The notes below the pieces were generated by a model. It saw only the letters and a program-made list of their open reading frames with translations. It was not told where the DNA came from and ran no database searches. A stretch of DNA of 64,000 bases from positions 1,426,001 through 1,490,000 of the forward strand of contig CAWFML010000005.1 in NCBI GenBank assembly GCA_963817025.1, given 5' to 3'. Shown one piece after another: positions 25,579-33,462 of this stretch. The translations under genes were made by a program, and so were the position numbers. Source of the DNA: JACMLC01 sp963817025. Its GTDB lineage: Bacteria; Acidobacteriota; Blastocatellia; Pyrinomonadales; Pyrinomonadaceae. The number at the start of each line of letters is the position of its first letter. Positions within the stretch are counted from its first letter, which is position 1.

Positions 25579-26235
25579 TTGAGTACGGAAGCACACGCAG
25601 AACATCTGGTTGGAACTGAGTGGGACGGCGGCGCGCTCCCTTATCGCGTGGGCCACAAAAAGCTCGGCATGTGGCTCTTTATCGTCTCGGACGCTCTGAC
25701 CTTTTCCGCTCTACTCATCGGCTACTCTTACGTGCGCTACTCAAGCGAACAGTGGCCTGAGCCTTTCCACTTCTTTCCCAGCATAGCTTTCTCGACCGTG
25801 ATGACGCTCTGTCTGCTCGCGTCCAGTTTTACGATGGTGATGGCTGTCAAAGCCTCTGCGCGAAAAGACAGAAAAGGCACGCGGCGCTGGATTATAGGAA
25901 CGATGGTCGGCGGCCTTCTATTTCTCGGCCTCCACCTTTACGAATGGAAGCACTTGATGGATGAGGGATTGAAGCCGATGACGCTTCCGGCGGAATGGCT
26001 CAAAGAGTGGCCTAACGCTTCGCCGCTCTTCGGCTCGACCTTCTTTGCCATTACGGGGCTGCACATGTTCCACGTCTTGACGGGCGTGGTTTATCTTGGC
26101 GTCATCGCTCTCAGAGTCCGCCGCATGTCGCACGAGGATGTCGAGATTGGAGGGCTTTACTGGCACTTTGTTGATCTGGTCTGGATGTTCGTCTTCCCGA
26201 TGATTTATCTCTTGTCGGTTTACAGGAATCATTGA
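25579..26235 (+). CDS. coxC: Cytochrome c oxidase subunit III (second copy)
   Basis: A 218-aa subunit III paralogue with five helices: KLGMWLFIVSDALTFSALLIGYSYVR, TVMTLCLLASSFTMVMAV, GTMVGGLLFLGLHLYEW, FAITGLHMFHVLTGVVYLG and GLYWHFVDLVWMFVFPMIYL. It keeps the conserved Glu in LYEWKHL and the H..HV..G motif better than the first copy. TTG start 25579 is preceded by a strong GGAGGT eight bases upstream. The two copies differ widely in sequence, so they are old paralogues, not a recent duplication. Confidence 0.9.
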   Translation: MSTEAHAEHLVGTEWDGGALPYRVGHKKLGMWLFIVSDALTFSALLIGYSYVRYSSEQWPEPFHFFPSIAFSTVMTLCLLASSFTMVMAVKASARKDRKGTRRWIIGTMVGGLLFLGLHLYEWKHLMDEGLKPMTLPAEWLKEWPNASPLFGSTFFAITGLHMFHVLTGVVYLGVIALRVRRMSHEDVEIGGLYWHFVDLVWMFVFPMIYLLSVYRNH

Positions 26236-26295
26236 GCTTGAGACCGCAGAAAAAGAAATTTGAATCGTGAGCAGAGGAGGCATAAAACACAAAAG

Positions 26296-26919
26296 ATGAG
26301 CCGCCTTGTCGAATCCGTCAAAAACCTGTCGAAGAAAGAGGACGTAATCCTCAACGTTATCTGTTTCCTGATGGCGCTGGTCTTTCTGGGCCTCGCGGCG
26401 GGAAACTTTAACTGGGCCGGGGATTTTCTGACGACAGACAGCCTCTTTATGGCATCCGTGTTTATGCTGCTCGCGCTGGTCTTTCTCGTCAGCCCCGTGC
26501 TCTGGCTGTATACAAACGGATATTTCAAAAAGCTGGTCGGCTCGGATATCGAGACAGAGCCGGTCGAATTAGTGCCTGTGCATTTTGAAGGCACGACCAA
26601 ATTATTTTTCTCCATCCTGATGTGGCTGCTGATCCTGACAGCCGTCGAAGTTGTCTTAGCTTATTTTGAAGTGCAGATCATCCTGATGCTGACAATCCTC
26701 ATCGGTTTGTCGCTCATCAAGGCTGCCTTGATTATCGCTTACTTCATGCACCTGCGCTTTGAACGCCTGAGCCTCGTGCTGACACTGATTCCCGCGCTGG
26801 CTATTTGCATTTGTCTCCTGTTCATCTTTTTCCCGGACGGTCGCAGGTCAAAGAACCTGCGTTATGGAGAAGCGGGGCCGCCGCCAGCCCCCGCCGCGCC
26901 GGCCAAAGCAGAGCCTTAA
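26296..26919 (+). CDS. Cytochrome c oxidase subunit IV-like membrane protein
   Basis: A 207-aa protein with about five hydrophobic segments. The C-terminal part (LFFSILMWLLILTAVEVVLA...LIIAYFMHLRFERLSLVLTL) matches the prokaryotic subunit IV pattern 'K...V..YFMHL..E', which assists oxidase assembly. The extra N-terminal pair of helices (about 18-40 and 50-70) is not part of the classical subunit IV of about 100 aa. A Pro/Ala-rich cytoplasmic tail ends the protein. ATG 26296 is chosen, though GGAGG is about 16 bp upstream. The next gene starts directly after its TAA. Confidence 0.8.
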   Translation: MSRLVESVKNLSKKEDVILNVICFLMALVFLGLAAGNFNWAGDFLTTDSLFMASVFMLLALVFLVSPVLWLYTNGYFKKLVGSDIETEPVELVPVHFEGTTKLFFSILMWLLILTAVEVVLAYFEVQIILMLTILIGLSLIKAALIIAYFMHLRFERLSLVLTLIPALAICICLLFIFFPDGRRSKNLRYGEAGPPPAPAAPAKAEP

Positions 26920-27171
26920 ATGATGCTGAAGCAACGACACCAAAAAATGTTCGCGGCGTTGGCGATTGCGTTTGTCGCCGTCATGCTTTTCTGCATGCCT
27001 GCGGCGGCACAGTGCCCGCTGTGTCGAATTTCGGTTGAAAGCTCATCTCAGGGAGCGGCGATGGGCAGAGGACTCAATCTGGGGATTCTGGTGCTGCTCA
27101 TTCCGCCCGTGACGATTTTCTGCTCGATCTTTTTTCTGGCGCTCAAGCATCGGAAATTTCGTGAAGGTTAA
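26920..27171 (+). CDS. Small membrane protein with CPLC motif
   Basis: An 83-aa protein. An N-terminal signal-anchor (about 11-30) ends at AAAQ, then a periplasmic CPLCRISVES and a second helix (about 54-75) before a basic tail. The CxxC suggests a thiol-redox or metal-binding site facing the periplasm, conceivably for CuA delivery or assembly. That role is inferred only from its position directly after the oxidase genes (start directly abuts the previous stop). I do not recognise a named family. Confidence 0.65.
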   Translation: MMLKQRHQKMFAALAIAFVAVMLFCMPAAAQCPLCRISVESSSQGAAMGRGLNLGILVLLIPPVTIFCSIFFLALKHRKFREG

Positions 27172-27298
27172 ATCCATTAGCCGCCGAGAACGCGTAGGAA
27201 TACACAGCCTGAGAGGATTTGAGACTTTAAGCTCCGCAATTAAAATTCTCTTGGGCTTCAATGTGGTTAAATCTTGATGTGAGGTGGCTTGAACCGTC

Positions 27299-28918
27299 AT
27301 GATAAAAAGCACCATGCAGGATTGGCCGCTGACGATCACGGCTCTCTTCAGGCATGGCGCGAAGGTTTATGCCGATAGCGAGGTTGCTACCTACGAGGGC
27401 GCGAACGAGACGCGCCGGGCCAGCTTTGCAGAGATAGCTTTGCGCGTCGAGCGACTTGTCAACGCGCTCCGCAGGCTCGGCATCGAGCAGGGCGAACGCG
27501 TCGCAAGCTTCTGCTGGAACACACAGGAACATCTGGAAATCTATCTCGCCGCGCCGTCAATGGGCGCAGTGCTGCACGCCCTCAACATACGCCTTTTCCC
27601 CGAACAACTCGCTTACGTTATCAACCACGCAGAGGATAGCGTTATCCTCGTTGACGATTCGCTGATTCCGCTGCTCGCGCGCGTCAAAGACGAACTCAAG
27701 ACGGTACGGCATTTCGTGGTCATCGGCGACGGAGATGCGACAGAGCTTGGGACGGATGTGCTGCGTTATGAAGAACTGCTGGCGGCGGAAGACGTGGGCT
27801 GCGAGTGGCCCGCGATTGACGAGCATGCGGCAGCCGCGATGTGCTATACGACTGGGACGACCGGACAGCCGAAGGGGGTTGTCTACAGTCATCGCTCCGA
27901 ATTCCTGCACGCGCTCGCACAATGCGCAGGCTTTGCTCTGGGCTTGAATGAATGCGACCGCATCTTGCCGATTGCGCCTATGTTTCATGCAAACGCATGG
28001 GGCTTGCCCTTTTCCGGCTGGTTGACGGGCGCGGATTTTCTGATGCCCGGACGCTTTCTACAGGCGGAACCCCTGTGCTCCATGATTGCCGCAGAACGTC
28101 CCACCTTTGCCTGCGCCGTGCCGACCATCTGGAACGACATCCTGCGCTTTGCGGAAAATCGTGGAATTAACTTGCGCTCGCTGCGCCTGGTTATGTGCGG
28201 CGGCTCATCCGTTCCAAAAGTTTTGATGGAACGTCTGGAAGAGCGACACGGCGTCCGCATCATACAAGCATGGGGCATGACTGAAACCAGCCCGATGGCT
28301 TCGCTCGCCATCCCGCCGAAGAATTGTCCGCCCGAACGTGAGATCGAGTGGCGCACAAAATCCGGCAGAATTGTTCCCGGCGTCGAAGTTCGCACTGTAG
28401 ACGGCGAAAAAGTTTTAGCATGGGACGGACAATCAATCGGAGAGATACAGGTGCGCGGCCCGTGGGTGACGGCCAGTTATTATGGAGATGATAGTAAAGA
28501 AAAATTTCAGGACGGCTGGCTGCGGACGGGCGATGTCGGCACTGTGGATGCGAAGGGATTTATTCAAATCACAGACCGCACGAAGGATGTCATCAAATCC
28601 GGCGGCGAATGGATTTCTTCCGTCGAGTTAGAGAATGAGATCATGGCGCATCCGGAGGTCATCGAAGCCGCAGTCATCGGCGTGCCGGATGAGCGTTGGG
28701 ACGAGCGGCCACTGGCCTGTGTCGTGTTAAAAGCAAAAGCCGAAACGACCGCGCAAGACCTCTGCTCGTTTCTCGAAGCGCATGTCGCCAAGTGGTGGAT
28801 TCCAGAACGCTGGACTTTTATCGCAGAGATTCCAAAGACGAGTGTCGGCAAGTTTGATAAAAAAGTGCTGCGCGGAGAGCGCGAAGAGGGTAAGCTGCAA
28901 ATTATCAGTGTGGATTGA
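27299..28918 (+). CDS. Long/medium-chain acyl-CoA synthetase (AMP-forming)
   Basis: A 539-aa ANL-superfamily adenylating enzyme. The P-loop-like motif MCYTTGTTGQPKGVVYSH is near residue 181, GWGMTETSPM-type A5 is near 323, GWLRTGDVG near 402 and the hinge RTKDVIKSGGEWIS near 426. The catalytic Lys is in KTSVGKFDKK near 522. Such enzymes activate fatty or branched carboxylic acids to acyl-CoA with ATP. Substrate cannot be read from sequence; the overall pattern is like FadD3/AlkK-type medium-chain ligases. It lies 127 bp after the oxidase genes and may have its own promoter. It fits with ETF-QO at 60 kb for beta-oxidation. Confidence 0.88.
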   Translation: MIKSTMQDWPLTITALFRHGAKVYADSEVATYEGANETRRASFAEIALRVERLVNALRRLGIEQGERVASFCWNTQEHLEIYLAAPSMGAVLHALNIRLFPEQLAYVINHAEDSVILVDDSLIPLLARVKDELKTVRHFVVIGDGDATELGTDVLRYEELLAAEDVGCEWPAIDEHAAAAMCYTTGTTGQPKGVVYSHRSEFLHALAQCAGFALGLNECDRILPIAPMFHANAWGLPFSGWLTGADFLMPGRFLQAEPLCSMIAAERPTFACAVPTIWNDILRFAENRGINLRSLRLVMCGGSSVPKVLMERLEERHGVRIIQAWGMTETSPMASLAIPPKNCPPEREIEWRTKSGRIVPGVEVRTVDGEKVLAWDGQSIGEIQVRGPWVTASYYGDDSKEKFQDGWLRTGDVGTVDAKGFIQITDRTKDVIKSGGEWISSVELENEIMAHPEVIEAAVIGVPDERWDERPLACVVLKAKAETTAQDLCSFLEAHVAKWWIPERWTFIAEIPKTSVGKFDKKVLRGEREEGKLQIISVD

Positions 28919-28961
28919 ACCGGGCACTTATCTTGATGGCGGAACTTTCGGGTGAGACACA

Positions 28962-29393
28962 ATGGCAGAGAAAACCGAAATAGTTGAAAACCAATTTGGC
29001 GTGGATGTCGCCGTGCGTACGATACGCGGCAGAGGCTGTCCAGTGTGCGGCGGCAAGATCATTCCGTCGAACCGCGCAGTCTATCAAAGCGCGGGCGACC
29101 CGACAGAGGTTTTCGCGCTCTGGGAGTGTGAGAGATGCCGCTACGCCGAAAGATTCGAGAAGCCTGAGGAGGCAAAGAAAGTTCACGCGGGCGCGGCTGC
29201 AAAGGCTTTGACGAGCGGTGAAAAGACTGCTGGCGCGAGGGCGCAGGGCAACGCAGTTTCTGCTGCCGCTTCCAGCGACGCGAGAGCAGGCGAGGGCGGC
29301 ACAGGCCGCGCGGCTGCGCGCAGGGCCATGCCGCCGGATGTGAAGAAGATGCTGGAAGTGATGCGCCGCTCGCAGCCGAAGGCTGAAGAGTAA
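28962..29393 (+). CDS. Small zinc-ribbon protein, function unknown
   Basis: A 143-aa soluble protein. Residues 22-65 contain CPVCGGK and CERCRYAE, four cysteines in two CxxC knuckles typical of a zinc ribbon. The remainder is an Ala/Gly/Arg-rich disordered stretch ending in PDVKKMLEVMRRSQ. No enzymatic motif is visible. It lies 43 bp after the acyl-CoA synthetase on the same strand and 24 bp before the next small gene, so it may be co-transcribed. Confidence 0.6.
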   Translation: MAEKTEIVENQFGVDVAVRTIRGRGCPVCGGKIIPSNRAVYQSAGDPTEVFALWECERCRYAERFEKPEEAKKVHAGAAAKALTSGEKTAGARAQGNAVSAAASSDARAGEGGTGRAAARRAMPPDVKKMLEVMRRSQPKAEE

Positions 29394-29417
29394 AGACCGG
29401 GTGACGGTTTCTCTGAG

Positions 29418-29663
29418 ATGGATGAGCTGACTTTGAATGTCTTGCGAATGTTCGAGCGTTTCGGGAAAGAGACGCTTGACCTGCATGAGTTGTTTGAAGC
29501 GGGAGGCAACGACCCTGAAGCGCGCACAGCCGTCTTTGATGCGGTTGAGCAGCTGGTCAAAGAAGAATTGCTGGAAGAGAAGGGGAATGATTTTTTTGTT
29601 CTGACCGAAATCGGAAAAGCCGCCGCTCGTGCTAACATGCACGGGCAAACAGAAGATAATTAG
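29418..29663 (+). CDS. Small winged-helix-like protein, function unknown
   Basis: An 81-aa protein, mostly helical and acidic, with the layout of a winged helix: LNVLRMFERFGKETLDLHELFEAG, then a recognition-helix-like AVFDAVEQLVKEELLEE and a wing ending FFVLTEIGKAAA. The final TEIG...A pattern is common at the end of PadR/ArsR-like domains. It could bind DNA, or could be an assembly partner of the zinc-ribbon protein 24 bp upstream. Not assignable to a named family. Confidence 0.55.
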   Translation: MDELTLNVLRMFERFGKETLDLHELFEAGGNDPEARTAVFDAVEQLVKEELLEEKGNDFFVLTEIGKAAARANMHGQTEDN

Positions 29664-29692
29664 ACCCGAAGATTTTAAAAGTCCTACTCCTA

Positions 29693-30139
29693 ATGAACTA
29701 TATTTATGCTCTGCCGCACCTGAACGCCACACTCAATTCCATCAGCGCGCTGCTGCTCATCACAGGCTTTATCTTTATTCGCAAAAAAAATATCGCGGCT
29801 CACAAACGCTGCATGCTTGCGGCTTTTGTGACCTCTACGATTTTTCTCATCTGCTATATCACTTATCACACGCTGCTGGTCTACTATCTGGGACAGGGGC
29901 CGACGCGCTTCAGGGGCGTGGGCTGGATCAGGCCCGTCTATTTCACAATCCTGCTGACGCATACTGTGCTCGCAGTCGCCATCACGCCGATGGTGCTTAT
30001 CACTCTGGTGCAGGGGCTGCGCGAAAGATTCGACAGGCATCGCCGGATCGCGCGCTGGACATTTCCGGCATGGCTTTATGTTTCCGTGACGGGCGTGATG
30101 GTCTATCTCTTTTTATACCAGCTTTATCCTTCACAATGA
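29693..30139 (+). CDS. DUF420 family membrane protein
   Basis: A 148-aa protein with four membrane helices, including LPHLNATLNSISALLLITGFIFI, HKRCMLAAFVTSTIFLICYITYH and ILLTHTVLAVAITPMVLITL. The histidine pattern (LPHLNA...AHKRCM...YHTLL...LTHT) is the DUF420 signature. DUF420 proteins often sit beside haem-copper oxidase and SCO genes, and the histidines may ligate haem or copper; the biochemical role is not settled. Its position at the end of this respiratory cluster agrees. Hairpin C1 follows its stop. Confidence 0.85.
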   Translation: MNYIYALPHLNATLNSISALLLITGFIFIRKKNIAAHKRCMLAAFVTSTIFLICYITYHTLLVYYLGQGPTRFRGVGWIRPVYFTILLTHTVLAVAITPMVLITLVQGLRERFDRHRRIARWTFPAWLYVSVTGVMVYLFLYQLYPSQ

Positions 30140-30145
30140 TAATGA

Positions 30146-30256
30146 ATTAGCCACAGAGGACACAGAGATCACAGAGAGATAGTACTAAACCATTTCACTC
30201 AGCATTTCCTTTATCTTCCTGTGTGTTCTGTGTCCTCTGTGCGCTCTGTGGCTAAT
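30146..30256. repeat. Inverted repeat, CCACAGAGGACACAGAG word family (copy C1)
   Basis: ATTAGCCACAGAGGACACAG pairs with CTGTGTCCTCTGTGCGCTCT and the following GTGGCTAAT across a loop of about 50 nt. It begins 7 bp after the DUF420 stop. Other copies are at 49799-50060 and 59644-59745. Confidence 0.8.
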
Positions 30257-30278
30257 CTGGTTTCGTTAGGTAGTTTTA

Positions 30279-31148
30279 ATGACAGGCAATAACTCACATC
30301 CGGTTTCAGATGCCGCGACGGATGGCGTGCGGCGTAAGCGTTCGACATGGCCGCTCGCCGTCGTCGCCGCGCTTTTTATCATAGTGCCATTCCTCGCGTG
30401 GTACGGCTCCTGGTTCGGGCGGGATTTGAGCGATGAGAAGATTACGGAATATCTTTCGGACGAGCAAAAGCCGCGACATGTGCAGCATGCTCTGGTACAG
30501 ATTGCCGCGCGGCTTGAGAAAAGGGATGGAAGCGCAAAGCGTTGGTATCCGCAGCTTGTAGGTTTGTCCAACAGCAGTGTCGCGGAGCTGCGTTCAAATG
30601 TTGCGTGGCTGATGGGCAAAGACAATCAGGCGGAAGAGTTTCATGCTGCGCTCCTCAAGCTGATAAATGATGCGGAGCCTATCGTTCAGCGCAATGCGGC
30701 TTTGTCACTGGCGGCTTTCAAAGACCAGAGCTGTTTGCCTGTGCTGCGCTCGATGTTGCAACCCTATTCGCTCACGGCTCCGATAGCAGGCTCAGTCAGC
30801 AGCGTTCTTAAGGAAGGCACTCCGGTGCGACCGGGGATGATGTTGTCGCGCATCAAGCAAAACGAGAATCAGTTTGCAGAAGTGCGCTCGCCTTTGCCGG
30901 GTGAGATTAGCAAAGTCGTCGTGTCGGAGGGCGCGCCGCTTGCGGTTGGAGACCCTATGCTTTTTATCTCGCCGGATGCAGATACTGTGTGGGAAGCTTT
31001 GCGTGCTCTCTACATTCTGGGCCAGCCTCAAGACTTGCCCGCCGTCGAGCGTTACGCGCAGGGCGTCGAGAAAATGCCGGAGAAGATAAAAGTACAAGCG
31101 GCCCTGACGCTTAAAAGCATTCAGAGCCGCTCAGAGAGTTCTAAATAA
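30279..31148 (+). CDS. Membrane-anchored HEAT-repeat protein with embedded lipoyl-like hairpins
   Basis: A 289-aa protein. A membrane helix at about 25-43 is followed by HEAT-like helices (about 60-160, e.g. SVAELRSNVAWLMGKDN and EPIVQRNAALSLAAFKD). Next come two consecutive half-barrel hairpins, APIAGSVSSVLKEGTPVRPGMM and EVRSPLPGEISKVVVSEG followed by APLAVGDPML, which look like halves of a biotinyl/lipoyl or HlyD adaptor fold but lack the modified Lys. HEAT-like helices resume at 230-285. This resembles periplasmic adaptor architecture grafted into an alpha-solenoid. No family name recognised. It is separated from the respiratory cluster by repeat C1. Confidence 0.65.
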   Translation: MTGNNSHPVSDAATDGVRRKRSTWPLAVVAALFIIVPFLAWYGSWFGRDLSDEKITEYLSDEQKPRHVQHALVQIAARLEKRDGSAKRWYPQLVGLSNSSVAELRSNVAWLMGKDNQAEEFHAALLKLINDAEPIVQRNAALSLAAFKDQSCLPVLRSMLQPYSLTAPIAGSVSSVLKEGTPVRPGMMLSRIKQNENQFAEVRSPLPGEISKVVVSEGAPLAVGDPMLFISPDADTVWEALRALYILGQPQDLPAVERYAQGVEKMPEKIKVQAALTLKSIQSRSESSK

Positions 31149-31159
31149 ACTTGATTGTT

Positions 31160-31540
31160 TTAGGCTTCTGCGCCGGGAGGTGTGGGCGGCAAGTCCGGGA
31201 GCGTCACGCCGTGCGCGGCTTCCCAGTTATCCGTCGGAACCATCTCGATAGCATCCCACGGGCAGCCGTCTAGGAACGCGCCGTCCGGCCCCTTGCTGAT
31301 GCATTTCTGGCAGCCGATACAGAGATATGGGTCAACCTCTATCCGCCCGAACGGCGGATGGTCTTCGTCCGGAACCCAGAACATACAGGCTTCAATCGGG
31401 CAATACTCAATGCAAGCCGGAGAGCCTGCGCAACCCGTACAGCAGTCTGTCGTGATGGCGAGAATGCGCGGCCTCTTCTTGCGTGCGGCTTTCCCGTCGC
31501 CTTCAGACATGGGCCAGTGTTTTTCGATAATCTCGATCAT
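31160..31540 (-). CDS. Two-cluster [4Fe-4S] ferredoxin
   Basis: A 126-aa ferredoxin. Two cluster-binding regions are seen: CTGCAGSPACIEYCP (C-x2-C-x5-C-x3-CP) near residues 33-47 and CIGCQKC followed 11-12 residues later by CPWDAIEM near 72-92. The spacings are extended relative to classic CxxCxxCxxxCP ferredoxins. About 15 residues of N-terminus and a Pro-rich C-terminus flank them. ATG 31540 is chosen because GGAGC lies just upstream; an in-frame extension to 31585 has no ribosome site. The electron partner is unknown; a role with a reductase or reaction centre cannot be excluded. It is convergent with the HEAT-repeat gene, 11 bp away. Confidence 0.85.
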   Translation of the reverse strand: MIEIIEKHWPMSEGDGKAARKKRPRILAITTDCCTGCAGSPACIEYCPIEACMFWVPDEDHPPFGRIEVDPYLCIGCQKCISKGPDGAFLDGCPWDAIEMVPTDNWEAAHGVTLPDLPPTPPGAEA

Positions 31541-31883
31541 GCTCTGCTCCGTTGGTTGAACTCTTGAGAATCTGTTGAGAGCCAAGACACTTTAACACGG
31601 CGTAGATGCTTTGCTCAATGGTTTGGGTAGTTGGTCAGAGTGAATATCAATTACGAAAGAATCTCACGCAAAGGCGCAAAGAAAGACGCAAAGTAAGCTT
31701 TCAAGATAAAGAATAGCTCAACGATTTTGCGAGCTTTTCTTTGCGCCTTTGCGGGAAACTGTCTTTCTCCTCGCCAGCCTGAGCCATCACGGGTTGGTTG
31801 TATCCTGCTATCATGGTTGCGCGAGAACTTAAAGGCTGCCTGCAAGCCCCGGAAACTTCGTCTGAGAGGAGAGATAGACACTG
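31541..31883. other. Intergenic region with repeat B1
   Basis: About 340 bp between divergent genes. It holds repeat B1 (31661-31758); otherwise I see no gene or RNA. Promoters for the ferredoxin and the small membrane protein must lie here. Confidence 0.5.
31661..31758. repeat. Inverted repeat, CACGCAAAGGCGCAAAG word family (copy B1)
   Basis: TCACGCAAAGGCGCAAAGAA pairs with TTCTTTGCGCCTTTGCGGGA, with an extra GACGCAAAG word and a loop of about 40 nt. Other copies are at 33338-33420, 36296-36360, 52871-53037 and 56313-56430. Confidence 0.8.
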
Positions 31884-32216
31884 ATGATCGAACTCTACTT
31901 TCTTTTTTATCGCATTCCAAAAATGATGAGCGAGTTGGCGAGAGAGCGAAATCGGAGCGCCGTTAAGTGGAGCGTGCTGGCAATCGTCTCATGGTTGGGC
32001 GCGGAGTTTGCGGTCTTTGTGACCTTTGGCGTTCTCTATGGTTTGGGAGAACTCTTCTGGGGCTGGCCCGAAGAAATCCCTGCGGGGGTAACTTTGCTTT
32101 CTTATGTGCTTGCGCTCGGAGCAGCCATCGGGAGCTTCTCGCTCGTTCGCTATCTACTGAAAACGAGGCCGATTGCAAGCGAAGCCCCCTTGCCTCCACC
32201 GCCGCCAAGCTTTTAA
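31884..32216 (+). CDS. Small two-helix membrane protein, unknown
   Basis: A 110-aa protein with a basic N-terminal segment and two clear membrane helices (about 31-55 and 68-90), ending in a Pro-rich tail (PLPPPPPSF). GGAG upstream of ATG 31884 supports the start. No domain recognised. It sits 95 bp before the stress-protein gene, perhaps in the same unit. Confidence 0.55.
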   Translation: MIELYFLFYRIPKMMSELARERNRSAVKWSVLAIVSWLGAEFAVFVTFGVLYGLGELFWGWPEEIPAGVTLLSYVLALGAAIGSFSLVRYLLKTRPIASEAPLPPPPPSF

Positions 32217-32311
32217 TTTGCAACATGTCGGACAGTTGTCGCCAGTCGGCCTTGAAAGAAAAGTCCGAAACGGTTAAAACTACTGGAAACAAAACAAAGG
32301 AGAATCTTCAT

Positions 32312-33094
32312 ATGGGAACCGTCGCCGGTATCTTCAACTCGCGCCAAGACGCAGAGAGCGCGGTGGAGAATTTGCGCTCGATTGGATTGAGCGATAACCA
32401 GATCAGCATTCTGATGCCCGGAGCCAGCGAAGAAGAGATAGATGCTGCTGTCCAGACTACGGAGACGGAACAGCCCGGCATGGGAGCGGCTGTCGGGGGC
32501 GTGGTCGGCGGCGCGATGGGCGTGGCTGGCGGCGTGACGATGGGCGCTGCCGCCGCGAGTCTTTTAGTGCCGGGGGTAGGGCCTGTGATTGCCGCAGGCA
32601 TTATCGGCGCGGCTCTTTTGGGCGCGGGCGGCGCGGCTGCGGGAGCCACTGCGGGCAGCGCGCTTGAGGATGCAGTCGCTCCCGGTCTTCCGCATGACGA
32701 GTTGTATGTCTATGAAGATGCGCTCAGGAAAGGGCGCACGGTCGTCATCGCCGTCACGGACGAGATGGAGTCGGAAGAGGCTGCGCGTAATGTCCTGGCC
32801 CAGTCCGGCGCAGAAAGCATAGACGCCGCGCGGGAGGATTGGTGGATTGGCCTGCGCGATGCGGAGCAGGAAGAGTACACGGGGCAGGGCAAAGACTTTA
32901 AGAATGATGAGCCGCTTTACCGGCGCGGTTTTGAATCTGCGCTCCACGCGCAAGCGCGCGGCAAGTCTTATGCAGAGCGCGAACAATTCCTGCGCGAACA
33001 ATATGGCGAGGATTGCGCCCACGACGCTTTCAAGTGCGGGTATGACAGGGGCCAGAATTATCACAAAGACTTGCAGGAGAGATACAGGAGTTGA
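32312..33094 (+). CDS. YflT-like stress protein with glycine-zipper region
   Basis: A 260-aa protein. The N-terminal 50 residues (TVAGIFNSRQDAESAVENLRSIGLSDNQISIL) match the heat-induced/general stress YflT-type domain. A Gly/Ala-rich segment (about 55-110, with GGVVGGAMGVAGG and AGIIGAALLGAGGAAAG) looks like a glycine-zipper membrane or oligomerisation region. A ferredoxin-like half (DELYVYEDALRKGRTVVIAVTDEMESEEAARNVL) follows, then a charged C-terminus (RGFESALHAQARGKSY, ...YDRGQNYHKDL). ATG 32312 is chosen with AAAGGAGAA upstream; a longer open frame back to 31967 overlaps the previous gene and is rejected. Family members are induced by heat or osmotic stress. Confidence 0.72.
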   Translation: MGTVAGIFNSRQDAESAVENLRSIGLSDNQISILMPGASEEEIDAAVQTTETEQPGMGAAVGGVVGGAMGVAGGVTMGAAAASLLVPGVGPVIAAGIIGAALLGAGGAAAGATAGSALEDAVAPGLPHDELYVYEDALRKGRTVVIAVTDEMESEEAARNVLAQSGAESIDAAREDWWIGLRDAEQEEYTGQGKDFKNDEPLYRRGFESALHAQARGKSYAEREQFLREQYGEDCAHDAFKCGYDRGQNYHKDLQERYRS

Positions 33095-33276
33095 AGGACA
33101 CGCTGCTGAGCATAGCGGTGCTCGTGAGTATTCTCGTCGTCAGCGCGCTCATTACTAACTGGTTCGCCGCAGCGATGTACATACGCTGCACAGGCTGCGG
33201 CACGCTCAACGCGAAACGTCGCTCGGCCTGCCGCGTCTGCCAGCAGGATTTACGCTCGCCGCCTGTTAGCAAGTAG
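33091..33276 (+). CDS. Small membrane-anchored zinc-ribbon protein
   Basis: A 61-aa protein starting at TTG 33091, overlapping the previous stop by 4 bp, with AGGAGAG upstream. One membrane helix (about 6-30) is followed by CTGCGTLNAKRRSACRVC, two CxxC knuckles of a zinc ribbon. Function unknown. Translational coupling suggests it acts with the stress protein. Confidence 0.6.
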   Translation: MKDTLLSIAVLVSILVVSALITNWFAAAMYIRCTGCGTLNAKRRSACRVCQQDLRSPPVSK

Positions 33277-33337
33277 ATTCGTAGAATCACTTGCACAACG
33301 CAAGAGACTGAGTGCTTCAACCCTTTGCGAACTTGAG

Positions 33338-33420
33338 TCTTTCTTTGTTTGCGCCTTTGCGTGAACCGTTCGTTGAGGTTTCACGCAAAGGCGCAAAGAT
33401 AAAAAGTAAGGCGCAAAGGC
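33338..33420. repeat. Inverted repeat, CACGCAAAGGCGCAAAG family (copy B2)
   Basis: CTTTGTTTGCGCCTTTGCGT pairs with CACGCAAAGGCGCAAAG across a 12-nt loop that contains GAACCGTTCGTTGAGGTT. A further AAGGCGCAAAGG word follows on the right. Confidence 0.8.
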
Positions 33421-33462
33421 TTGAGCGGTTCTGAATTGTTCTCTTAGTTTTTTCAAAGTCTC

